DNA from: Pelodera strongyloides
Lineage: Eukaryota > Nematoda > Chromadorea > Rhabditida > Rhabditidae
Assembly (NCBI GenBank): GCA_036852015.1
Contig: JAANDG010000301.1
Span: 1-64,000, forward strand
Direction of reading: 5' to 3'
DNA length: 64,000 bases
A program made the translations under genes and the position numbers. The notes under the pieces are model-generated. The model did not search any database and had not been told where the DNA came from. It saw nothing but the letters and a program-made list of their open reading frames with translations. Below are positions 37,801 to 49,800 of the stretch, in pieces. How positions within the stretch are numbered: the first letter of the stretch is position 1; every line of letters starts with the position of its first letter.

Positions 37801-40800
37801 AAACGCAATATTCGTATTTTTATAAAAGTGCTATGAAAAAAAATCTACGAAAAACAAGGTTCGGATAGTTCAGCTTGTTCATCCTCATTTCGTTTGCTCT
37901 TTTTGGACAAATTGGGCATACGCTGTCAGAAACAGTAGCTGGAAAAAGCTTTTCCAAGCATACGTAAGGGAGGCCTCTTATTCGTATAGAAAAGTGTCAT
38001 CACATTTGTGAGCAGTCGTCTATCAAAGATATACTGCAAAAATAAATAAATAAAAAATGACGCAAAATTCACGGCGTCATATGATGGATTGTCCACAAAG
38101 AATTCTAGTCCAGTTCCATAAACGCGACAAATGGGTGCAAAGTGTAACGATCGAATGTTAATTAGTCTTTTGAGGAAACTTGTGGAAACAGTTTAAAAAA
38201 AAGAGACCAGATTTTATAGCAAACTCTATGGATGCAATTTTGCATAAAGAACATAACATAACAGGGCATTTTAAACAGAAATCATAACCTGCCAATTCAT
38301 AGCCAGATGCTGAAAAAATTTGATTTTTTTAAAGGAAAACAAGACAGACCAAGGAATCTTAGAACCTTAATATGCGTAAAGACTTGTCTGCGATCGAGCA
38401 GCCAAAGTAGAATGTTCTATAAGCCATGGAAACGAGGGCCCCATCTGTGCGCAACACAACATACATGTAGTTCTAATTGTCTTAACGACCCTAATTATAT
38501 GCAAAAGAGTATATGCTTTTAGAACGACGCTGCTAACGTTGAACCAGATGTTTTCCTTCTGAATCGTGGAGTCCACATCCTACCGAAGATCAGAAAATTG
38601 GAATCACTGGCATTTAAACATATGCCGAACACGGAATGCGAGACATGTTATGTTACAAATGTGTTTCGTAGCGAACTGGCACATTCACTAAGAAGGAATC
38701 GACAAGAATCATGTTAAGCCGATCGCATTTTGATATGCATACTCTTTTTATGAGAGGGTACCAACGGGCTGAACAAAATGTATTTGAGATGATTTGTCGA
38801 AATAAAGAATGCAAAGCATATGCAGGCAACCTTTAGAGGTAGCGATTGTGTACTTTGGTTCCGCTTAAAATTGTATAAATCCACAGGGATCAGTTTTGTG
38901 TTACCTAGGTTAGTCTTTCGGGAAAACTCTCTTTAATTAGTGGAACTCCAGAAAAATTGCAATTATGCTATGAATGTAGTTCCTTTGTTCAAAAAAGCGC
39001 AAACGTTTTCATTTTGTTGCTTTATTTCAATCAAAATATTTACTTCCAAGGTTTCCTTGACTTCATTTAGAATTTGTGAAAATAACGTTTACTAATCAGA
39101 AAATCAAAACATTGGGTGCATTTTGGGCGTAATTGCAATAGATATCCTCGGGTTACCTCAAATTTGGCAAAATTATCTGAAGCTTCTCCTTCACAAAGGT
39201 GTGAATTGCTCTCAAGGGCACCTTTTCGGCGTGACTTGTTCCGCAAAAGTTTGTGAAAGTTGTTGCGCACTAGTTCTCTTCGAATTTGATCAAAAATCAG
39301 ATTTATGCAATTCAAGTGACACAAATAAGTCTAAATTCGAATTGGAGCATGCTTGGGAAATGGCGACATATTTGCATTTTGCGCGACCAGGCGTAAACCG
39401 TGCTTCTAGATGTTGTCAACTGTAAAAACGAAACTCTGACAATCCGGTTCTATAATTTACAATCCGAAGTAAAAAAAAAGGTGGACATGATTAGACATAA
39501 CGACCCCCATGTCGAATTTAACAATAATAATTAAATACAACTGCTTGCGAATGAATAATATGAAGGGTGTAAAACTCACTGCAATATTTGTGAGATCCGA
39601 CTTAGCTTTAAGCACATTAAAAAGCCGCGATGAAAATCTTCTTGTTTGTGCAATATTTAATATGCACTACATCAATTCCCAACACATATAAACTCAGAGC
39701 TACTTCATCCAATGAAAACACATAATTACTGAGTTCTCCCTCATGCATTCATATCACACGTATATAAATTTCGAGAACAGTTTCCGAAAAACATTCTGGG
39801 AAGTGAACAATAAAACTTATTTTAGCTGACAGTGTGCTTGACCATTGACCACATTTGGCATAGGGAGTATTCAGTAAGTGCAATGCCGCTTGAAAATTCA
39901 TGAAACCGTGGTCACCATCTTTTTTTTTGGGCCTGTCTTTTTTAATGTTTTCGTATCTGAAATGAAGGGATTTCCTGATTTTATGATGCATTACAAATTA
40001 AGGAATTACCTATCAAAATTGACGGTTAGATGGGATTGGGCTCAGTTTCAGTAGTCAAAAATTGATCCCAATTCCAGATTATTTTGCACATTGAATATGC
40101 CTATCAAATAGAAAAAATAATTGAGGAAGAATGCACAAAGCCGAAGAAACGTGGCATTCTTTCATAGGAACTAGTCCTCCGCCCAAAGTTTTGTGAATGC
40201 ATAACAAATTATTTTTCTCTTATTAGTGGGACTTGCGAATCATCCGATTGTTTTGAACATCAGTTTTGAAGAGACTCTAGATATGGGTCTAGCTCGAGTT
40301 CGAAACAAAAGTCTGAAAATTTGCATGAAAGGTCGGGTTTTGTCACGCAAAAAAAGAAATGACCTTCTGTGCGGAGCATTCAACTGAGAAATGAGGAAAT
40401 TAATTCCAGAAGTAAAATGAAAAAGGGAAGTTGAAAGAAGGTTCATAAAATTTGAAACTACGACTACATTACAAACTTCATTATATTTTTGTGATGCATG
40501 CACACAACCCTGAGCGGAGGAATAGATCAATTATCATTAGAGTAAAATGATGATAAAATATTCAGTACGGCAGCTGAAAGAGTTGAAATATGTTTATATT
40601 AGTTGCAATGTCGCTTTTTTTACAGCCTGACGACCAGTTCCGTAGTTACGGTGTCAGAAACAATAAGTGAACTTGACTACTGAGTGGATGGAGTCGCACT
40701 AGTGACGTTTTAACATCGATGTTTAAAAATGTATCCCATTGGCATTTTAATACCTTTGAAGGGAAAGACACTATCGGTGAAGCTAAGTACATAATGCAAA

Positions 40801-43800
40801 ACTATACTGGAGTTTTTAATATAGTCAATCAGTTTATCATGCAGGAATCAGATATGCTTTGAAATTTGAAGGAATTGAACGTGTATTTATGAATTGTAAG
40901 AGGTGACTAGAGCTCGGCGCGCGCTGCGCGCGCGCCTCGCTCTAGCGATATGGCTTTAGCTTGAGCTTTTGTTCTTGATAAGTTAACGATTTCAATGTTT
41001 GAAGTTTAGGTTCAGATTGGCACTACACTGAATTAGCTTCATCTTCATTTTGATTTTTTTTTTCAAGATTTTTTAAGAGATTCGGAGTTTAGTCGTTAGC
41101 TCGCTCGGCGGGCTTTCGGCCCGCCTTCGCTCGCCCGACGTCCACTATGATTTAAGGTTGTTCGTTTGCAATTTTACTTTTGAGCTACGAAATTTTGCAC
41201 ATCGATTATTTTTTAACGTCATGGATTCCGAAGCATAAGTGTGATCGAGAATCAGTATCTTATGCGAGCCTCACTTGAGCACCGAAGTTCATCTTTGAGC
41301 TACGGCGAAATTTGCACGTCGACATATTTTTTGACGTCATAGATTCTGAAGCAGATACTTGATCGTGAAGCGGTTTAGGATACGAGCTTCATTGAGCACT
41401 GAAGTTCATTTCCACCGTTATATTTAAGCTATTGTATTAATATGGCCCAATTTTGAAGATTTTTATTAAGTTTCGGGATTATAGTCGTTAGCTCACTCGG
41501 CGGGCCTTTGGCCCACCTCGCTCGCATCAACGTTCGATGTGGTTTACTTTGGAGGATGTTATTTCACCTTCGAAAGCTGTGAAATATTGACCGAATCTCA
41601 GCTCTCTATCTCTACTCCTAAGACCTTTTTTGCGATTTCAATGAATTATCGATCGATATTCCTTTTTTTGAATTTCAATATTCAACATCTTTTAAATTTG
41701 AGCAGTGTTGATCGAAGGATTCGGATTTATAGTCGTTAGCTCACTCGGCGGGCCTTCGGCCCGCCTCGCTCGCATCAACGTTCGATGTGGTTTACTTTGG
41801 AGGATGTTATTTCACACTTCAGAAGCTGTGCAATGTGGACCGGAGAGCTCAGCTCTCTATCTTTACTCCTAAGACCATTTTCGCGATTTCTATGGATTAT
41901 CGATCGATATTTCCTTTTTTGAATTTCAACATTCAACTTATCTTTTAAAGTTGAGCAATATTGATCAGAGGGCCCAAGTCTCTATATCGACTCTTAGGCA
42001 GAGTTTTTGTTCTGTTTTTGCAATTTCTATGGATTATCGATCGATATTGATTTTTGAATTTTACCATTGAACTTATCTTTCGAATTTGAGCAATATTGAT
42101 CAGAGGGTCCAAATCTCTATATCGACTCTTAGGCCGAGTTTTGGCTCGATATTTGTGATTTCTATGGATTATCGATCGATATTGATTTCTTCATTCGCCA
42201 TTCAATTTTTTTTTCGAAGCTATACAATATTAATCAGAGGGCTCGAGTCTCTATCTCTGTTCCTAAGCCGATTCTGGATCTGTTTATGCGGTTTCTTTGG
42301 ATTATCGATCGATATTGATTTCTTCAATTTCACCATTCAACTTAGTTTTCGAAGTTGAGCAACATTGATCAGAGGGCTCGAGCATCTATCTCTGTTCCTT
42401 AGCCGATTCTGAATCTGTTTTTGCGGTTTCTATGGATTATCGATCGATATTGATTTTTTCAATTTCAGCGCGCGCCGAGCTCTAGCGATATGGCTTTAGC
42501 TTGAGCTTTTGTTCTTGATAAGTTAACGATTTCAATGTTTGAAGTTTAGGTTCAGATTGGCACTACACTGAATTAGCTTCATCTTCATTTTGATTTTTTT
42601 TTCAAGATTTTTTAAGAGATTCGGAGTTTAGTCGTTAGCTCGCTCGGCGGGCTTTCGGCCCGCCTTCGCTCGCCCGACGTCCACTATGATTTAAGGTTGT
42701 TCGTTTGCAATTTTACTTTTGAGCTACGAAATTTTGCACATCGATTATTTTTTAACGTCATGGATTCCGAAGCATAAGTGTGATCGAGAATCAGTATCTT
42801 ATGCGAGCCTCACTTGAGCACCGAAGTTCATCTTTGAGCTACGGCGAAATTTGCACGTCGACATATTTTTTGACGTCATAGATTCTGAAGCAGATACTTG
42901 ATCGTGAAGCGGTTTAGGATACGAGCTTCATTGAGCACTGAAGTTCATTTCCACCGTTATATTTAAGCTATTGTATTAATATGGCCCAATTTTGAAGATT
43001 TTTATTAAGTTTCGGGATTATAGTCGTTAGCTCACTCGGCGGGCCTTTGGCCCACCTCGCTCGCATCAACGTTCGATGTGGTTTACTTTGGAGGATGTTA
43101 TTTCACCTTCAGAAGCTGTGAAATATTGACCGAATCTCAGCTCTCTATCTCTACTCCTAAGACCTTTTTTGCGATTTCAATGAATTATCGATCGATATTC
43201 CTTTTTTTGAATTTCAATATTCAACATCTTTTAAATTTGAGCAGTGTTGATCGAAGGATTCGGATTTATAGTCGTTAGCTCACTCGGCGGGCCTTCGGCC
43301 CGCCTCGCTCGCATCAACGTTCGATGTGGTTTACTTTGGAGGATGTTATTTCACACTTCAGAAGCTGTGCAATGTGGACCGGAGAGCTCAGCTCTCTATC
43401 TTTACTCCTAAGACCATTTTCGCGATTTCTATGGATTATCGATCGATATTCCTTTTTTGAATTTCAACATTCAACTTATCTTTTAAAGTTGAGCAATATT
43501 GATCAGAGGGCCCAAGTCTCTATATCGACTCTTAGGCAGAGTTTTTGTTCTGTTTTTGCAATTTCTATGGATTATCGATCGATATTGATTTTTGAATTTT
43601 ACCATTGAACTTATCTTTCGAATTTGAGCAATATTGATCAGAGGGTCCAAATCTCTATATCGACTCTTAGGCCGAGTTTTGGCTCGATATTTGTGATTTC
43701 TATGGATTATCGATCGATATTGATTTCTTCATTCGCCATTCAATTTTTTTTTCGAAGCTATACAATATTAATCAGAGGGCTCGAGTCTCTATCTCTGTTC

Positions 43801-46800
43801 CTAAGCCGATTCTGGATCTGTTTATGCGGTTTCTTTGGATTATCGATCGATATTGATTTCTTCAATTTCACCATTCAACTTAGTTTTCGAAGTTGAGCAA
43901 CATTGATCAGAGGGCTCGAGCATCTAACTCTGTTCCTTAGCCGATTCTGAATCTGTTTTTGCGGTTTCTATGGATTATCGATCGATATTGATTTTTTCAA
44001 TTTCACCATTCAACTTAGTTTTCGAAGTTGAGCAACATTGATCAGAGGGCTCGAGTCTCTATCTCTGTTCCTTAGCCGATTCTGGATCTGTTTTTGCGTT
44101 TCTATGGATTATCGATCGATATTGATTTTTTCAATTTCACCATTCAACTTAGTTTTCGAAGTTGAGCAACATTGATCAGAGGGCTCGAGTCTCTATCTCT
44201 GCTCCTAAGCCGTGTTTTGGTTCTGTATTTGCAATTTCTATGGATTATCGATCGATATTGATTTTTGAATTTTACCATTCAACTTGGTTTTCGAAGTTGA
44301 GGAACATTCATCAGAGGGCTCGAGTCTCTATCTCTGTTCCTAAGCCGATTCTGGATCTGTTTTTGCGGTTTCTATGGATTATCGATCGATATTGATTTTT
44401 TCAGTTTCGTCATTCAACTTATCGTTCGAATTTGAACAATATTGATAAGAGGGCTCAGTGTCTATCTCGACTACTTAGCCGGGTTTTCGCTCTTTATTTG
44501 CAATTTCTATGGATTATCGATCGATATTGATTTTTTCAGTTTCGTCATTCAACTTATCGTTCGAATTTGAGCAATATCGATCAAAGGGCCTGAGTCTCTA
44601 TCTCGACTCCTAAGCCGTGTTTTGGCTCTCGTTTTGCAATTTCTATGGATTATCGATCGATATTGATTTTTTCAATTCCATTATTCAACTTATCTTTCGA
44701 AGTTGAGCAATATTGATCAGAGGGCCTGAGTCTCTCTCTCGACTCCTAAGCCGTGTTTTGGCTCCCTTTTTGCAATTTCTATGGATTATCGATCGATATT
44801 GATTTTTCAATTCCATCATTCAACTTATCTTTTGAAGTTGAGCAGTATTGATTAGAGGGGTCGAGACTCTATCTCGACTTCTAAGCTGTGTTTTGGCTCT
44901 CTTTTTGCAATTTCTATGGATTATCGATCGATATTGATTTTATCAAATTCATTATTCAACTTATCTTTCGAAGTTGAGCAGTATTGATTAGAGGGCTCGA
45001 GACTCTATCTCGACTCCTAAGCCATGTTGTGGCTCTCTTTTTTTTGGCAATTTCTATTGATTATCGATCGATATTGATTTTTTCAATTCCATCATTCAAC
45101 TTATCTTTCGAAGTTGAGCAGTATTGATTAGAGGGCTCGAGACTCTATCTCGACTCCTAAGCCGTTTTGTGGCTCTCTTTTTGCAATTTCTATGGATTAT
45201 CGATCGATATTGATTTTTTCAATTTCGCCATTCGACTTATCTTTCGAAGTTGAGCAATATTGATCAGAGGGCCCGAGTCTCTATCTCTACTCCTAAGGCG
45301 ATTTTTGGCTCTCGGAAAAATTATCGATTGATTATTGATTTTTTTCTGTGTCAACATTCTTTGTTCTCCAGCCTGATGACGTTAGCAAGGGTCCCAGGTC
45401 TGAAGCTCTCGATAAAATTTTCACCGTTTTCTGACATTTCACTATGTTCCGGGAGGTGCTTAAGTTCAGTTGGCTCTCTTTTTACAATTTCTATGGATTA
45501 TCGATCGATATTGATTTTATCAAATTCATTATTCAACTTATCTTTCGAAGTTGAGCAGTATTGATTAGAGGGCTCGAGACTCTATCTAAGCCATGTTGTG
45601 GCTCTCTTTTTGCAATTTCTATTGATTATCGATCGATATTGATTTTTTCAATTCCATCATTCAACTTATCTTTCGAAGTTGAGCAGTATTGATTAGAGGG
45701 CTCGAGACTCTATCTCGACTCCTAAGCCGTTTTGTGGCTCTCTTTTTGCAATTTCTATGGATTATCGATCGATATTGATTTTTTTTAATTTCGCCATTCG
45801 ACTTATCTTTCGAAGTTGAGCAATATTGATCAGAGGGGCCCGAGTCTCTATCTCTACTCCTAAGGCGATTTTTGGCTCTCGGAAAAATTATCGATTGATT
45901 ATTGATTTTTTTCTGTGTCAACATTCTTTGTTCTCCAGCCTGATGACGTTAGCAAGGGCCCAGGTCTGAAGCTCTCGATAAATTTTTCACCGTTTTCTGA
46001 CATTTCACTATGTTCCGGGAGGTGCTTAAGTTCAGTTGGCAAGTTGCCAAAATTTAGATTATCGATTTATTGATTTTTGATTTGATCAAAATTCGATTCA
46101 CATAAAGTTATTACGTTTAGGGGTCTAAGCTTCAACTTTTATTTTTTAATCATCATATATCGATTATCTGATAAGCAATCGATAATCGGAAAAAAGCTAA
46201 TTCTTAATTTTCGCTAAGGACCCTAAGGCCGAAGACCCAAGTCCTTAGCTCTACTGCTAACCAACGATCTGAAACGTGACAGACAGAACTCGTCTATATT
46301 ACTACACAATGCAGACTAATACAATGTCTACAAACAAATTTTCGATAATTTGTTTGCAGGTATTGTATTTTCAGCGGGGATTTCCTTCTATTAGTGGGCA
46401 AAAAAAACGCAAAACAAAGGGGGACAATACCGCTTTAAAGAGTAGTACTAAAAACTGCTTGTTGGTGATGTAATGATAATGTTATTTTAATCATTGTGGA
46501 GCGATACGGTTCACATTCAAATAAAGATTTACCCGTTCTCCCTTGATCTACTAGTATTTTCATTGAGTATCGTTTATACGGCTTAAAAAAATCACTGGCG
46601 AAGGCTACAGAGCCTTCCTTACACCAACTGCCCATACTGATCTAACCGTTAGGATTTTTCTACTTTGCCTTCTTTCTGCATTGTGTTTTCTATATAGACG
46701 AGTTCTGTCAGTCAGTCAGTCAGTCAGTCACGAATCACGAACGCTCCAGATTTTCCAGTTAACGATCAGCTAGCCCTTAGCCACGGTGGCTACGTGAACC

Positions 46801-49800
46801 TTAGCAAAAAATAAGAAAACGCTTTTTTCCGATAATCGATATCAGTCATTCGAAGGCCTGCACAGTAGTGAGCCTTGGCAAAGTGCCAAAAAATGAAACG
46901 TGAGCACGACATCCAGAACCTCCATATATGGGGAGCAAATAAATCTGTGAGAAACGAGTTTGTCAAAAAAATCGATATCGATCGATATTAACAGAGTTAT
47001 TGACGTCCGAAAGTCACGTGACTGCCCAAAAAGTAAAATTTAATAAAAAATGAAAATTGAGATATCGATCTGAGACTCTGGTGTCGAAGACACTCCGATG
47101 AATCCATGAAAAATATGCATTCAGAATTATTCAATGACGTCATCAATCGATAAAATAAAATAAAAAATCTTCCAAATGTGGACTTTGACCCCAAAAAATA
47201 AAGTTTAAGCATCAGACGTGAGACTTTGGTGTGGACGTCTTTGAGACACGTCCAAAATAAATCAATAGTTAGAATCGATATATGACGCACGGATTCAGAA
47301 TTTTCGAAGTCAAAAACAAGTCGGCGTGCAAAGTTCACCGTAGATAAAAAGTAACGATGCAAATCGACTCCGATGCTGAAGCGATGCAGGCATCAGAGAC
47401 AGATTGTCGATCGCGCTCCTGATTCAGAATCTATGACGTCAAAAACAAGTCGACGTGCAAAGTTTACCGTAGATCAAAAGTAACGATGCAAATCGATTCC
47501 AAAGCTGAAGCGAAGCATGTATAAGAGACAGATTGTCGATCGCGCTCCTGATTCGGAATCTATGATGTCAAAAACAAGTCGACGTGCAAAGTTCACCGTA
47601 GATCAAAAGTAACGATGCAAATCGATTCCAAAGCTGAAGCGAAGCATGCATCAGAGACAGATTGCCGATCGCGCTTCTGATTCAGAATCCATGACGTCAA
47701 AAACAAGTCGACGTGCAAAGTTCACCGTAGATCAAAAGTAACGGTGCAAATCGACTCCGATGCTGAAGCGAAGCGTGTATCAGGGTCAGATTATCGATCG
47801 CGCTTCTGATTCAGAATCTATGACGTCAAAAACAAGTCGACGTGCAAAGTTCACCGTAGATCAAAAGTAACGATGCAAATCGATTGTAAAGCTGAAGCAG
47901 CATGCATCAGAGACATATTGTCGATAGCGCTTCTGATTCAGAATCTATAACGTCAAAAACAAGTCGACGTGCAAAGATCACCGTAGATCAAAAGTCACGA
48001 AGCAAACCGATTCCAATGCTGAAGCGAAGCATGAATCAGAGACATATTGTCGATAGCGCTTCTGATTCAGAATCTATGATGTCAAAAACAAGTCGACGTG
48101 CAAAGTTCACCGTAGATCAAAAGTATAGATGTAAATCGGCTCCAGTGCTGAAGCGAAGCGTGTATCAGAGTCAGATTATCGATCGCGCTCTGATTCAGAA
48201 TCTATGACGTCAAAAACAAGTCGGCGTGCAAAGTTCACCGTAGATAAAAAGTAAAACGATGCAAATCGACTCCGATGCTGAAGCGATGCAGGCATCAGAG
48301 ACAGATTGTCGATCGCGCTCCTGATTCAGAATCTATGACGTCAAAAACAAGTCGACGTGCAAAGTTTACCGTAGATCAAAAGTAACGATGCAAATCGATT
48401 CCAAAGCTGAAGCGAAGCATGTATAAGAGACAGATTGTCGATCGCGCTCCTGATTCGGAATCTATGATGTCAAAAACAAGTCGACGTGCAAAGTTCACCG
48501 TAGATCAAAAGTAACGATGCAAATCAATTCCAAAGCTGAAGCGAAGCATGCATCAGAGACAGATTATCGATCGCGCTTCTGATTCAGAATCCATGACGTC
48601 AAAAACAAGTCGACGTGCAAAGTTCACCGTAGATCAAAAGTAACGGTGCAAATCGACTCCGATGCTGAAGCGAAGCGTGTATAAGAGTCAGATTATCGAT
48701 CGCGCTTCTGATTCAGAATCTATGACGTCAAAAACAAGTCGACGTGCAAAGTTCACCGTAGATCAAAAGTAACGATGCAAATCGATTGTAAAGCTGAAGC
48801 AGCATGCATCAGAGACATATTGTCGATAGCGCTTCTGATTCAGAATCTATAACGTCAAAAACAAGTCGACGTGCAAAGATCACCGTAGATCAAAGGTCAC
48901 GAAGCAAACCGATTCCAATGCTGAAGCGAAGCATGAATCAGAGACATATTGTCGATAGCGCTTCTGATTCAGAATCTATGATGTCAAAAACAAGTCGACG
49001 TGCAAAGTTCACCGTAGATCAAAAGTATAGATGTAAATCGGCTCCAGTGCTGAAGCGAAGCGTGTATCAGAGTCAGATTATCGATCGCGCTCTGATTCAG
49101 AATCTATGACGTCAAAAATAAATCTATGTGCAAATTTCGCCGTAGCTCAAAAGTAACATTGCGAACAAAGCGCAAATTTAAAGCATAGTGAACGTCGGGC
49201 GAGCGAAGGCGGGCCGAAGGCCCGACGAGCGAGCTAACGACTAACCTCCGAATCTCATAAAAAATCTCCAAAAAGAAGCTAATTCAATGTAGTGCAAAGC
49301 TGAGTCTAAACTTCAAAAATGGAAATCGTTAAATTGTCAAAATCTCAAGCTCAAGCTTAAGCCATATCGCTAGAGCGAGGCGCGCGCGCAGCGCGCGCCG
49401 AGCTCTAGTCGAGCTACATATCTTTTCGAGCTACTTCGAGCTACACTCCATGTTGCTCGCTCTGGATCTATTTACTAGCAAAGATGGTTATATAACGTAA
49501 GAACTCACAGCGAACGGAGTCTGTAGCGCTGGGACTTCACCACGTAGTCCTTTGCAATTGCAGCAAACGGAGGAGGAGAAGTGGGCACAGGAATGGACGG
49601 CGGGAACTGATAATCGTCACCTACAATCGTTCCATAAATAAAGATTACTACAATCAATGTCTTGTTTTCCTTTAAGGCCACCGTAACCTTTGGAGCTCTT
49701 TCATCTCTATGCATGCATTGTGCGAAACAATTCATAGTTTTGTATTCCTCAGTTGTACCGTTTGCATAGAGGAGCAAATACAGTTAAATAGGGAAAGTGT

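Larger units (their letters stand above)
40905..49410. mobile_element. 8.5-kb non-coding terminal-inverted-repeat element with internal satellite arrays
   Basis: The left end reads GACTAGAGCTCGGCGCGCGC and the reverse complement of the right end begins with the same bases. The match continues imperfectly for about 340 bp inwards, with GCTCTAGCGATATGGC, GTCGTTAGCTCGCTCG and TTACTTTTGAGCTACG visible in both arms. Inside are two different tandem arrays, three segmental duplications and a central 450-bp inverted-repeat element. Open frames inside are translations of the repeats and show no transposase. It resembles a foldback-type or large non-autonomous DNA element. No target-site duplication is evident. 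It lies within a presumed intron of the unrecognised minus-strand gene. Confidence 0.7.

Noticed and set aside
38367..38576. Single 69-aa minus-strand ORF as a gene
   Set aside because: Better explained as two exons (38529-38579 and 38366-38472) separated by a 56-bp intron, which changes the frame of the second part and gives phase-consistent joins.
41539..45564. Series of plus-strand ORFs of 66-104 aa with similar sequence (SISTPKTFF, FLWIIDRY)
   Set aside because: They are translations of satellite array 1 in one frame. They recur at the repeat period and have no start context or domain.
47902..49109. Two 101-aa ORFs rich in DSASDSES and TSRRAKITVDQ
   Set aside because: Translation of satellite array 2; the two ORFs are copies offset by the 902-bp duplication.
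40905..49410. CRISPR-like array
   Set aside because: Units are 127-140 bp with no short direct repeat plus variable spacer pattern, and the organism is a eukaryote.
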